64,000 nt of DNA from the NCBI RefSeq assembly GCF_900111745.1, contig NZ_FOIJ01000017.1, positions 62,001-126,000 of the forward strand. The letters run 5' to 3'. Below are positions 1 to 10,486 of this stretch, one piece after another. The DNA comes from Stigmatella erecta (GTDB lineage: Bacteria > Myxococcota > Myxococcia > Myxococcales > Myxococcaceae). Under the pieces are notes generated by a model. That model was not told the DNA's origin. It made no database searches and saw only the letters and a list, made by a program, of their open reading frames with translations. Numbering within the stretch: position 1 is the stretch's first letter; every line of letters starts with the position of its first letter. The position numbers and the translations under genes were made by a program.

Positions 1-126
1 AAGCAACGAGGCCCGCTGGAGCCTTTACCCTCCAGGGCACGAATATGAATCCAATCTTCAAGGGGACATCTACAAGGAAGCCTTTGGAATACCGCCTTTT
101 CGTGCATCGCCAATTTGGGGAATCCA

Positions 127-130
<4 letters not shown>
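1..130 (+). CDS. 3' end of an unidentified protein, partial (possible toxin/effector)
   Basis: The second forward frame is open from the window edge to a TGA at 128-130 and reads as a plausible protein end: 42 residues, rich in aromatics and Pro, ending WGIQ. The stop shares an ATGA overlap with the ATG at 127 of the next gene, the usual translational coupling of a two-gene unit. Since the next gene looks like a TsiV-type immunity protein, this could be the C-terminus of the matching toxin. That is inferred from position only; no toxin motif lies in the visible part. Confidence 0.6.
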
Positions 131-1990
<1,860 letters not shown>

Positions 1991-1991
<1 letters not shown>

Positions 1992-3379
1992 TAGGGTTCA
2001 TCCGAGGTATTCGGCCGCTCGGGCGCGAGCACTGGCACATAACAAAAGCCCTTCCACTCGTACCAATCATTGCCACAAGATGGAGGCGTTCCGACCTGCA
2101 CCCAGCAGGCTCTACTGATTTCCACTTCCCCCTTCGGGCGGCAAGGCGCCCGCTTCTGTCCTTTGAGCGGCCCCTTGGGCATGTCGAGCGCCACTCTCTG
2201 CCAAGAATTCCTCCTCTCGACATCATCCAGTCTCGCAATGGGCACGGTTTCCACGGCCGCATCTGCCAGCCCCACCCTGCCTGCGTCTTCCTGGCCTGCA
2301 TCCGCCATGGGTTTCAATGCCCCATCGGGGATGTATCGCTCCGAAAGAGCCACCAAGAGGTAAGCCAGCAGCACCACCCCTGCTGGAATGATCAGAGCCA
2401 AGCCCCGCCAGGGTGGGGCTGTACCGAATGGGGATAAAACAGGGATGGTGGGCGCCGAGTACTCCACCGGGCCATTCATGGGAAGGTCCGCGGCCATCCC
2501 CGCCCCCGCCGCGGCCTGCTCCAATGCTTTGGCCCATGCGCGCGCCTCCCCCCGTTTCCCGGGCGCGTCCGCCAGCATCCGCTCGATGAAACCCGATAGC
2601 TCCGCGCTCACCCGCCGGTTCAGGGCATGCGCGGGGGCTCTCACCCACCGGGCAGCGTGCCTCCTGGCTTGTTTCGCCTCCAGGTCCGTTCCCGGCGGTG
2701 GATACTCTCCCGTCACCAGCCGGTACGCCGTCACCCCCAGCGCGTAGATGTCGTCCCCGGTGCCCGCCTCGTACGCCCGGCCCTCCTTGCGCTGCGCCCA
2801 CAGGTGCCTCAGCGCCTGCGGGCTCCGGTAGGGCCTCGTTCCCGGCGCCAGCGGCCCCTCCGTCAGCGCCTTCGCCCCCGCGTAGGTCCCGCACCCGAAG
2901 TCCATCAGCCACACCTGCCCCCCGGGCCCCACCAGCACGTTGTCCCCCTTCACATCCCGGTGCAGCCCCTTCGCCCCGTGCGTGGCCTCCAGCGCCCCGG
3001 CCAGCCGCGCCAGCACCTGGAGCACCTGCCGCGAGCTGGGGCTGCTCAGCCTGCCCCACTCGTACAGCGGCATCCCCTCCACCCACTCCATCACCAGGTA
3101 CGGGTACGGCAGGTTCCAAGGCCCCCCGCACCACTCGCCCTGGTCCAGGAACCTCGGCACCCCCGGGTGGCGGATGCGCGACAGCAGGTGCGCCTCGCGC
3201 TCGAAGCGCTCATCCCGAGGGTGCAGCGCCAGCTTCAGCGCCACCTCCTCTGCCCCCTCCAGGCCCGCCCGCACCGCCCGGTACACCACCCCGTAGGTGC
3301 CCCGCCCTCCCCGGCCTGTCAGCCGCCAGGGACCCAGCAACGTGCCGGGGCCCAGGGCATCGGGGGACTCGTCTTCCAT
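1991..3379 (-). CDS. Membrane-tethered Ser/Thr protein kinase
   Basis: A 462-residue eukaryotic-like kinase. The catalytic domain (about residues 17-285) has a Gly-rich loop GGRGTYGVVY, a VALKLA lysine, the catalytic loop HRDVKGDN, DFG, and an APGTRPYRSPQ segment in place of the usual APE region. A hydrophobic span (about residues 327-345) follows, then a ~115-residue presumably extracytoplasmic tail with Cys residues. That tail is duplicated as a separate gene directly downstream, joined by TAATG. The arrangement fits a receptor-type kinase whose sensor part has a soluble or membrane-bound homologue. All key catalytic residues are present, so it should be active. The ligand is unknown. Confidence 0.93.
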
Positions 3380-3482
3380 GGCATGTCTCCAGGCGCGGGC
3401 CGCTCATCTGCCCGCACCCTACGCCTTGAGTCCCTCTGTGTCAGCACCCCCTCTTGGGTAGTGCACCCAGGCCCCTGCGTCC

Positions 3483-6400
3483 TCAGGGGGAAAACGAGGC
3501 ACAGACCCGCACGCCAATCGCGGCGTCGCGCGCCGTGGGGTCTCCCACGGAGATGTTCGCGATGTGCGCGCCAAACGAGTCGTAGTACCAGGCACCGCCC
3601 CGGAGCACGACGCGCCCGAACTCCGGCGTGGTCGACCGGGTGATTTCAAAGGCATTGCCCGCCACGTCCTCCAACCCGAAGGGGCTCACCGTGGCCGGAT
3701 AGGAACCCACCGCGTCGGGCCCGAAGGCCGTGGGCTGCCGGTCATAGGTCGTGTCGATGTTGGCGTCGTCGGGCTGCAGCTGGTCCCCATGGGGATAGCG
3801 GCGGCCATCGGCGCCCCGGGCCGCGTACTCCCATTCATTCTGGCTGCACAGGCGCGCGCCGGGCAGCCGCCCCGAGCGGTCCAGCCAGTAGAAGTAGCCC
3901 ACCAGATCCTCGGCGGAGACGCCGGACAGGGGGAACTGGCGCCAGTCCGCCGTGTTTCGCACCATCCGCCCCGGATACCGGAACGTCTCGCCCTCCTTCG
4001 CCGAGAAGACATCCTCGGGCGACCGGTAGAAGGAGAAGACCCACCCCTTCCCGGGCAGATGCCTCAACGTCACCGCCCCCGTGGAGCTGAAGCGGGGCTG
4101 TTCGAGCAGCCGCCGCACGGGGGCATCCGCGGGCAAGGCATTGAGATAGGCCAGCCAGTCCCCGAACGTCACCTCCCGCTGCCCAATCACATACCCTTCC
4201 GTGAGACAGAACCGGTGCAACGGAGGGCTGAGCATGAAGACCCGGACCTCCTCGGGCTCGGCGCTGCCCAGCAGGAAACAGCCCGGCGGGATGTAGACAT
4301 GGCCCGCGGGCACCTCGGCGGGAAGCGTGAGGCGGACCTGCTCACGGGCCCCATGCCCCAGGCGCAGTGGCAGCCGCACCGGCACGCGACCCGGCGCCGT
4401 GACCTGAAGCAGGTAGGAGCCCTCGGGCAGCAGCAGCCCGGAGAGGGGCGTCTGGCCCCAGCGGCGGATGCCCGGCACGGGCTCGCGGCGCAGCGTCCCC
4501 TGCACCTGGGCATACCGCTCGATGTCCACGCGCGCGCCGGGAGGCTCCGTCACGAGCAGCAGCTCCGCGGGGGCCTGGAGCCGTCTCAGCCACTCGCCTC
4601 CCGCCTGCCCAGCGCCGGTCACCTGTTCCAGGCGCCGGAGCCACTCGCTGTGCTCACGCCGCTGGTGGAAGCGCTCGGCGAGGAGCACCTGCTCATAAAT
4701 GACCTGCGCGATGAGCTCGCGCGTGTCCCCATCCCCGCGGTCGCGATCCAGCGCCTTCTGGAGACGCTGGCCCGCCTGGGAATAGGCCGCATCGGCTTGA
4801 TCCCGCAGGGAGAGGGCCTCGGCCCATCGCCGCTCGGCCGCGGTCCTGCGGCCATGAGGTCCCGGCAAGGTCTCGGTCCCCGAGAGCGGAGACGGCCGGC
4901 CGTCGAACAGCGCCAGCGCCTCCTCGCGGCGCGCCTGGGCCTGCTGCGCGAGGGAACGGCCCTCCGCGAGCCCCTCCCGTGCCTGCCGGACCTGGGCGTC
5001 GACGAAACGCGTGTCGTCCAGGTACGCCTGCAGGCGAGGGCCCCCATACGAGGCGGCGACAGCCAGGGAGACCGCGAACACGGCCAGCCGGCGGCCCCAC
5101 CGATGGCGGGTCACGGCGCGGCGGGAAGCCGCCAGGAACGCCCGCTCGCGCGGCCCCAGGAAGTCGGACTCGAGCAGGGACGCCTCATCGAGCTGGCGCT
5201 GCCCCCAGAGCGCCTCCCGGGTGCGCAGCAGGCGCTCCCACTCCGCGCTTGCCACCTCGAGCCGCTTGCGCGCCGCGCGATGGCCAATCCCATCGTCCAG
5301 CCAGCCCCGCAGCGTGCCCCAGCTTTGGATGAGGGAGTCATGGGCCAGCTCGCAGCGCGGCTGGCCCCCGGCCATGCGCGTGTGCAGCAGGCGGCCTTCG
5401 ATGAGGGCCCGCAGGGCGGCCTGGGATGCCTCGTCCCCGGCGCCGGTGAGCTCCGCTTCGCTCCGCTCGATGCGCGTGCCCTCCTCCGTGACGAGATGGA
5501 GGAGGAGGCGCCGGGCCGCCTCGCGCTCGGGAGCGCTCAGGCGCGCGAGCACCTCGTCCGCATGCCGGGAGAGCGCGCCCGCCACGCCGCCCATCGCCTC
5601 CAGCGCCTCCCGGGTGATGCGGCCCTGGGCCGGGTTGCGCCGCTCCCACAGCTCGGCGAGCGCGAACTGGAGCGGGGGCAGGCTTCCCACCCCGTGCGCC
5701 GTGGACTCGACGAGCATCTGGACGAACTCACTGGACTCGAACACCACCCCCCGGCTGCGCGCGGGACCGACGATGGCCTCGCGCACCGCCTCGGGCGGCA
5801 TGGGCCGGAGAATGTAGAGCGCCCGCTCCGCCTCTTCCCCCAGGCCAGGCAACGCGCACAGGCGCGTCAGGAAGTCCCCGCGCACCGTCAGCAGGACGCG
5901 CACCCCCCGCGAGGGCAAGGCCAGCTCCCCGAGGAGCCGCGCGAAGTGGGCCGCCTGGACCGGCTCGGACAGGGTGATGAGCTCCTCGAGCTGATCGACG
6001 AAGAGGACCAGGCCCCGCCCCTCCTGATGCGCCTCGCGCAGCGTCCGCCCCACCCCCGCGGGTGCCTCCGCGAGCGTGGTGGTGAGCTCCGCCTCCCCCA
6101 CCCCCAGGACCGGCGCGAGCTCGGCGGCCAGGGCCTCGAGCGGGCGGCGGCCGGGCCACATCGTGAGGATGACCCGCTCCCGGGCCCCGCCCAGCATCCC
6201 AGCGTCCACCCGGGGCAACACGCCCGCGCGGCACAGCGAGGACTTGCCCGTCCCCGAGTCCCCCGCGACGAGCACCAGCGGCCGGTGGCGGAGGCGTTCG
6301 AGCACCGCGTGAATGTCGGCATCGCGCCCGAAAAAGAGCGCCCGGTGCTCGGCCTCGAAGGGCGCCAGGCCCCGGTAGGGATTGCTGTCCCCCAGGGGAA

Positions 6401-7448
6401 CCGGGGCGCTGATCCGTTCGAGGCGTTCGAGCGCCTCACAGAGCGCCTCGGCCGAGGCGAAGCGCTCGAGCGGGTCGCGGGCGAGGCACCGCGCGATGAT
6501 CGCGGCGAAGTCCGGGTCCAGCTCCGGTCCCCCCCCCGTGCGCGGGGCCGCCTCCTCCGGCCCAGGGCCCGGGGCCCGGGGCAGCTCCCCCGTGCACAGC
6601 TCGTGGAGCACTACCCCCAGGGCATAGAGGTCACTTCGAGGGGTCGCCGGAGCCCGCTCCAACAGCTCGGGCGCCATGTATGGCCGCGTCCCCACGACGA
6701 GGTGCGGCCGGGAGGGCGGGCCGGCCAGGCCGGGCCCAAAACGCTCGGCCAGACCGAAGTCCAGCAGCTTCACCTCGCCGTCCCGGGTGACGAAGGCATT
6801 GGACGGCTTGAGGTCACGGTGGAGCACGCCCTGGCGATGGGCCGCCGCGAGCCCCCGGGCCAGGCCGACGCCCAGCGTCAACACCCGGCGCCAGGGCACC
6901 GGCAGGGGCAGCTCCGCGAGGCTCTGGCCAATCACGTACTCCGAAACGATGTAGGGATGCCCGCTCACCTCCCCCACGCGAAACACGGTGACAACGTTTG
7001 GATGCTGCAACCGGGCAATCGCGCGGGCCTCGGTGTCGAAGTAGGAACGAACCCAGGGGTCGGGCTGTCCGGAGGCAATGAATTTCACCGCGACCTGCCG
7101 ATCCAGCGACGTGTCGTGCGCCAGGTAGACGATGCCCATGCCGCCGCGGCCGAGCTCACGCTCGAGGCGGAATTCGTCGAACGCCAGGGGGGGCTCCCAG
7201 ACGTGCTCCGGGGGCGCCGGGGGGGCGCTGGCGATGCCGGACCGTGGTGGGTTGACCGGTACCCCCTCCAGGCCCCCGCGCGAGACGGAGGCCAGGAGGG
7301 TCCGGCAGGCCTCACACCCCGCCGCGTGCTGGTGGGTCAAGGCCAATGCCTCGTCCGGCAACCGGCCATCCAGCAGATCGATCAACACATCGTCAGTCAG
7401 GCAATCGGACGCACTCAATCCAGTGTCGAGGGAGGAGGACGGACGCAT
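3483..7448 (-). CDS. Zinc finger-Ser/Thr kinase-STAND NTPase-FGE-like fusion protein
   Basis: 1321 residues with four modules. Residues 39-48 hold an anti-sigma-type zinc motif (HxxxCxxC: H41, C45, C48). A kinase spans about 93-345, with GRGGMGIVYLA, HRDLKPSN, DFG and APE. A novel-STAND NTPase starts near 375 (FGRD, Walker A GDSGTGKSS near 395, Walker B VLFVDQLEE near 480) and continues in helical repeats. A hydrophobic span lies near 790, then a coiled, PEGA-like section, and a formylglycine-generating-enzyme-like domain from ~1050 to the end (EVTFGDW, EWEYAARG, VAGNAFE, RGGAWYY). The paired cysteines used by active FGEs are absent, so that domain probably binds rather than oxidises. The ATG at 7448 is preferred to one at 7565, which lies inside the divergent sigma-factor gene. 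Members of this type are thought to sense a signal and control the linked sigma factor. Confidence 0.92.
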   Translation of the reverse strand: MRPSSSLDTGLSASDCLTDDVLIDLLDGRLPDEALALTHQHAAGCEACRTLLASVSRGGLEGVPVNPPRSGIASAPPAPPEHVWEPPLAFDEFRLERELGRGGMGIVYLAHDTSLDRQVAVKFIASGQPDPWVRSYFDTEARAIARLQHPNVVTVFRVGEVSGHPYIVSEYVIGQSLAELPLPVPWRRVLTLGVGLARGLAAAHRQGVLHRDLKPSNAFVTRDGEVKLLDFGLAERFGPGLAGPPSRPHLVVGTRPYMAPELLERAPATPRSDLYALGVVLHELCTGELPRAPGPGPEEAAPRTGGGPELDPDFAAIIARCLARDPLERFASAEALCEALERLERISAPVPLGDSNPYRGLAPFEAEHRALFFGRDADIHAVLERLRHRPLVLVAGDSGTGKSSLCRAGVLPRVDAGMLGGARERVILTMWPGRRPLEALAAELAPVLGVGEAELTTTLAEAPAGVGRTLREAHQEGRGLVLFVDQLEELITLSEPVQAAHFARLLGELALPSRGVRVLLTVRGDFLTRLCALPGLGEEAERALYILRPMPPEAVREAIVGPARSRGVVFESSEFVQMLVESTAHGVGSLPPLQFALAELWERRNPAQGRITREALEAMGGVAGALSRHADEVLARLSAPEREAARRLLLHLVTEEGTRIERSEAELTGAGDEASQAALRALIEGRLLHTRMAGGQPRCELAHDSLIQSWGTLRGWLDDGIGHRAARKRLEVASAEWERLLRTREALWGQRQLDEASLLESDFLGPRERAFLAASRRAVTRHRWGRRLAVFAVSLAVAASYGGPRLQAYLDDTRFVDAQVRQAREGLAEGRSLAQQAQARREEALALFDGRPSPLSGTETLPGPHGRRTAAERRWAEALSLRDQADAAYSQAGQRLQKALDRDRGDGDTRELIAQVIYEQVLLAERFHQRREHSEWLRRLEQVTGAGQAGGEWLRRLQAPAELLLVTEPPGARVDIERYAQVQGTLRREPVPGIRRWGQTPLSGLLLPEGSYLLQVTAPGRVPVRLPLRLGHGAREQVRLTLPAEVPAGHVYIPPGCFLLGSAEPEEVRVFMLSPPLHRFCLTEGYVIGQREVTFGDWLAYLNALPADAPVRRLLEQPRFSSTGAVTLRHLPGKGWVFSFYRSPEDVFSAKEGETFRYPGRMVRNTADWRQFPLSGVSAEDLVGYFYWLDRSGRLPGARLCSQNEWEYAARGADGRRYPHGDQLQPDDANIDTTYDRQPTAFGPDAVGSYPATVSPFGLEDVAGNAFEITRSTTPEFGRVVLRGGAWYYDSFGAHIANISVGDPTARDAAIGVRVCASFSP

Positions 7449-7527
7449 GGGTTCGAGGGGTTTGGCCTTTCCGTGCCGGACCGGGCGGCGTTGAAGGCCT
7501 CGCGGAGCACATGGTACAGGAACGCCA

Positions 7528-8472
7528 ATGGAGCAAGTGCCCCCGTTGGCCACGGCTTTTCTCATGCACGCGAAGGCGCGCTTTGTTCCTTCCGAGCACG
7601 GCGCTTGCCTGGAGCGTCTGCTCCTCCAAGCCTGGGAGACCGCGCGCGCGCAGTGGCCGGCGGTGGTACTCCCGGCCGAGCCCTTCGTGACGTACCTCGC
7701 CGAGCGGCTTCCCGAGACAGGCGCTCAGAGCCCGCTTGAACCGCTCCTCGCGCAGATGTCCCTGGCGGAACTCTTCCTCGCCTGTGCTTGCGTGCGAGGG
7801 ATTCCCGCCGCCCTGGAACTCTTCGAGCGCCACTACCTCGCGAGGCTGCCGGCGCTGCTCCGGGGCCCCAAGCAGCCCGATGCGATGATCGACGACGTGT
7901 GCCAGTTGGCGCGGGTGAAGATCCTGGTGCCCACGGGCGAAGGCAGTCCGAAGATCGCGGAGTACACCGGGCGGGGCGCCTTGCTGAGCTGGGTGCGCGT
8001 CACCGCCGTGCGCATCGCCATCAAGCTGCAGGCCGTCGAGAAACCCGCGGCGCATGAAGACACGGACACCCTCTTCGCGGCGCTGCCCGCGCCCGGCGCC
8101 GATGCGGAGCTGGACCTCATCAAGCGGCGCCACCACACCGACTTCCGCCAGGCCGTGAGCGAGGCCTTCGCCGGGCTCTCGAATGACGAGCGCCACCTGT
8201 TTCGCCTGTACTTCGTCGATCAGCTGTCGATGTACGAGCTGGCCGCCCTCTTCCGCGTCAACCAATCCACGGTCTCCCGCTGGCTGAAGACCGCGCGGCA
8301 GCGGATCTACGAGGAGACCCAGCGCTGTTTGCAAGCACGGCTGGGCCTGTCCCCCCACGACTTCAAGAGCTACCTGGCCGTCCTCGACAGCCAGCTCGAG
8401 CTGCGCATCAGCCAGCTCCTGCGCGCCGAGGATGAGGTGCCCCGGGCTCACAAGCCCGAGGGCCCCCCATAG
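7528..8472 (+). CDS. ECF-type RNA polymerase sigma factor (kinase-linked myxobacterial type)
   Basis: 314 residues. The middle (about 105-175) resembles sigma region 2: FERHYLARLPALL, then CQLARVKILV, and a GALLSWVRVTAVRIA helix. The C-terminal part (about 205-280) is region 4 with a helix-turn-helix, MYELAALFRVNQSTVSRWLK. It is longer than a typical 190-residue ECF factor because of a ~100-residue N-terminal extension. It diverges from the zinc-finger kinase gene with about 80 bases between starts, the layout of kinase-controlled ECF groups, where phosphorylation replaces or supplements an anti-sigma factor. An ACAGGA site precedes the ATG at 7528. Its 3' end overlaps the convergent ADYC gene by 25 bases. 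Target promoters are unknown. Confidence 0.88.
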   Translation: MEQVPPLATAFLMHAKARFVPSEHGACLERLLLQAWETARAQWPAVVLPAEPFVTYLAERLPETGAQSPLEPLLAQMSLAELFLACACVRGIPAALELFERHYLARLPALLRGPKQPDAMIDDVCQLARVKILVPTGEGSPKIAEYTGRGALLSWVRVTAVRIAIKLQAVEKPAAHEDTDTLFAALPAPGADAELDLIKRRHHTDFRQAVSEAFAGLSNDERHLFRLYFVDQLSMYELAALFRVNQSTVSRWLKTARQRIYEETQRCLQARLGLSPHDFKSYLAVLDSQLELRISQLLRAEDEVPRAHKPEGPP

Positions 8473-9518
8473 GACTGGTTGCGCAGGAGCGCCGCCGCCG
8501 GGCTCAGGTCCGCGCGCCGCACCGCGCAGCGGTCTCCCTCGCCCAGGTCGAGCACCGCGTCCGCGCTGAAGCGGCCGGGACACTCCTGGAGCACCGTCTC
8601 CAGGGCCCGGCCATCGCGGGTCCGGGCCAGGCAGGTGGCGCCATCCGGCGCCCAGGCCGCCTCGAACGAGGCCCGCGCGACATCCCAGTCCGCCGAGGAC
8701 TCCGTCGTCCGGGCCAGCACCCCGAGCCGGTCGTACATGTCGATGGCGGTATCCTGGCGCGTGTGGCTGCGGCCATTGCCGCAGTAGTCCGCGCGAGCCA
8801 TGCGCGTGCACGCCTGGTGGAGGGCCGCCAGCGATTGCCCCTCGCGGTGCTCCCAGGGCTTGTAGCCCCAGCGGATGCACTTGGTGAGGGCGCCATTCTC
8901 ACAGGCGAAGGTGAGCTGGCCGGGGACGTCCTGGCGGGCGCCGCTCGCATCCCAGACGCCCTGGATCGCCAGCGCCCGGGGGTCGGGTACCCGGTCCAGG
9001 GCGACGCAGGGGTTCTCCCACTCCTGGGCCAGCGCGTTCCAGGTCTCGATGCGGTACCAGACCATGCCTGGGTCCTCGGCGGAGGGCTCGGCCCCACAGA
9101 TGGCCACCTCCACCGGCTTGCCGTCGCCCGCCTTGCCCTGGAGCACGGTGCCCACCACCCCCCGGCCCCCGGGAATCCCAGGCCCCGAGGTGGAGACGGC
9201 CACCAGACGCCCGCCGTCGAGCTTCAGGGCCTTCACCTGCGCATCCGCCTGCCGCAGCGGCTCCAGGCTGGCGGAGACGAGCACGCTACTGCGCTCGTCG
9301 GCCGCCTTGCTGGTATCCCAGTCCCGCCGGGTGCCCCACAACAGGGTCCCCTGGGGCTTGACGGTCCGCTGGGGCGCCCGCGACTGGCACCTCCGCTCGT
9401 AGCGCTCCGTGCCGGGCGCGGGCGGGCTCCCTCCCGCGGGCCGGGGACTCCCCGCGTGCGCCACCAGGGAAAGGGGGAGACACACCCCCGCCAACAGCCA
9501 CTTCTTCATCGCGCTCAT
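8448..9518 (-). CDS. Secreted ADYC-domain protein
   Basis: 356 residues with a classical signal peptide (MSAMKKWLL... ending near VAHA). The protein carries the ARADYCGNG signature of ADYC-domain proteins, preceded by the family-typical FACENGALTKCIRWGYKPW and followed by DMYDRLGV. Many Cys residues suggest disulfides in an exported protein. The family is widespread in myxobacteria and its role is unknown. The ATG at 9518 has an AAGGAG site at good spacing; an alternative ATG at 9509 lacks one. It converges on the sigma-factor gene with a 25-base overlap of coding ends. Confidence 0.85.
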   Translation of the reverse strand: MSAMKKWLLAGVCLPLSLVAHAGSPRPAGGSPPAPGTERYERRCQSRAPQRTVKPQGTLLWGTRRDWDTSKAADERSSVLVSASLEPLRQADAQVKALKLDGGRLVAVSTSGPGIPGGRGVVGTVLQGKAGDGKPVEVAICGAEPSAEDPGMVWYRIETWNALAQEWENPCVALDRVPDPRALAIQGVWDASGARQDVPGQLTFACENGALTKCIRWGYKPWEHREGQSLAALHQACTRMARADYCGNGRSHTRQDTAIDMYDRLGVLARTTESSADWDVARASFEAAWAPDGATCLARTRDGRALETVLQECPGRFSADAVLDLGEGDRCAVRRADLSPAAALLRNQSYGGPSGL

Positions 9519-9755
9519 GGCACTCCTTCACCTTCAGGCCGATGGGGACCGCTCGCGGGTCCGCCGCCGGAAGAGAGCCAGAGACCGGGGCAGTCATGCA
9601 GGAAAATTCGGCGGAAGGCCTCCGCGCCCCTCCCCCCTACGGCCAAGTGCTTGTTCTTCCTGGCTGTTCAGTGGCCCACACATTTTCTGCATCATTTCGC
9701 CGCTCCTGGCCTCTTCCAGGAGGGGGGCTGGACCGTCCCTTCAAAGGAGAAGCAC

Positions 9756-9926
9756 GTGGAGAACGCTGCCGCGACGCAGACCGTGGAGATCGAGTTCGAT
9801 TCCGAGGCAATCCGGAAGGCCTTCGTGGCGGCCCTCCAGCTTCTCCAAGATGAGCAGACGCTGGACTCCCTGCCCATGCCCGTCGAGGGCGAGGCGGCGT
9901 GCGACTTCTGCTCCTGCACCTTGTAG
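9756..9926 (+). CDS. Small peptide with Cys-rich C-terminus (possible RiPP precursor)
   Basis: A 56-residue ORF starting with GTG, with an AAAGGAG ribosome-binding site 6 bases upstream. The first ~45 residues are acidic and helix-prone (EIEFDSEAIRKAFVAALQLL), followed by a VEGEAA stretch. The protein ends CDFCSCTL, so all three Cys lie in the last eight residues. An acidic helical leader, a Gly/Ala-type junction and a short Cys-bearing tail look like a ribosomally made, modified peptide, or alternatively a tiny metal-binding peptide. No lanthipeptide synthetase, radical-SAM enzyme or peptidase lies nearby. The only close same-strand gene is the MOSC-domain gene about 60 bases downstream. I do not recognise the family. 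Confidence 0.6.
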   Translation: MENAAATQTVEIEFDSEAIRKAFVAALQLLQDEQTLDSLPMPVEGEAACDFCSCTL

Positions 9927-9989
9927 GCAGGAGCCACCGGCCCTCCCTTCGGGTTGCGAGGGACACGGGCCCCGCGCAGGATCCGCGAG

Positions 9990-10472
9990 GTGGACAGTCC
10001 CTCCGGAACCATTCGCGCCCTGCTGCTTGCCCAGGAGCGGGGCACGCCCATGAAGCGCGTCCCCGAAGCCGAGGCCATGGAAGGCCAGGGCTTCGCAGGC
10101 GACCGTCATGCCAAGAAGAAGCCCCACGGCAAACGGCAACTGCTGCTCCTCGATGAGGCCTCCCTCCAGACCTTGCGGCTGACGCCGGGGGAGCTGAAGG
10201 AGAACGTGGTGATCGCGGGGCTGCCGCTCGACTCACTGCCCGCGGGCCAGCGCCTGGCGCTGGGAGCGCACGTGGTGGTGGAGCTGACGGAGCCCTGCGT
10301 GCCCTGCTCGAAGCTGGAGCTTATCCGCCCAGGCCTGCTCAAGGAGTCGTGGGGCCAGCGGGGCCAGCTTGCCAAGGTGCTCCACGGAGGCACCGTGCGA
10401 GAGGGAGAACGCGTGCGGCTGCTCGACGTCAACCCAGACGCCCCTCGCCCCATCCGGCCCAAGCTTCCCTGA
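9990..10472 (+). CDS. MOSC-domain protein
   Basis: 160 residues covering a MOSC (molybdenum cofactor sulfurase C-terminal) beta-barrel. It has the GFAGDRHAK segment near the N-terminus, LKENVVIAGL in the middle, and a Cys pair in TEPCVPCSKLE. The Cys of this strand is the expected reactive residue in sulfur-carrying MOSC domains, which are linked to molybdenum/tungsten cofactor or sulfur transfer. The domain stands alone, without the N-terminal beta-barrel of larger family members. The GTG at 9990 is chosen; the longer frame opens with a TTG at 9954 and has no ribosome-binding site. It may be co-transcribed with the small Cys peptide gene just upstream. Confidence 0.8.
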   Translation: MDSPSGTIRALLLAQERGTPMKRVPEAEAMEGQGFAGDRHAKKKPHGKRQLLLLDEASLQTLRLTPGELKENVVIAGLPLDSLPAGQRLALGAHVVVELTEPCVPCSKLELIRPGLLKESWGQRGQLAKVLHGGTVREGERVRLLDVNPDAPRPIRPKLP

Positions 10473-10486
10473 AACACAAACCGGAA

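Noticed and set aside
3564-7739. A 1391-residue plus-strand frame opposite the kinase-STAND-FGE gene
   Set aside because: Pro/Arg/Gln-rich antisense shadow without domains; the minus-strand gene has clear motifs throughout.
9542-9853. A 103-residue frame overlapping the small Cys peptide gene
   Set aside because: No ribosome-binding site and Arg/Gly-rich composition; the overlapping GTG-started peptide has a strong site.
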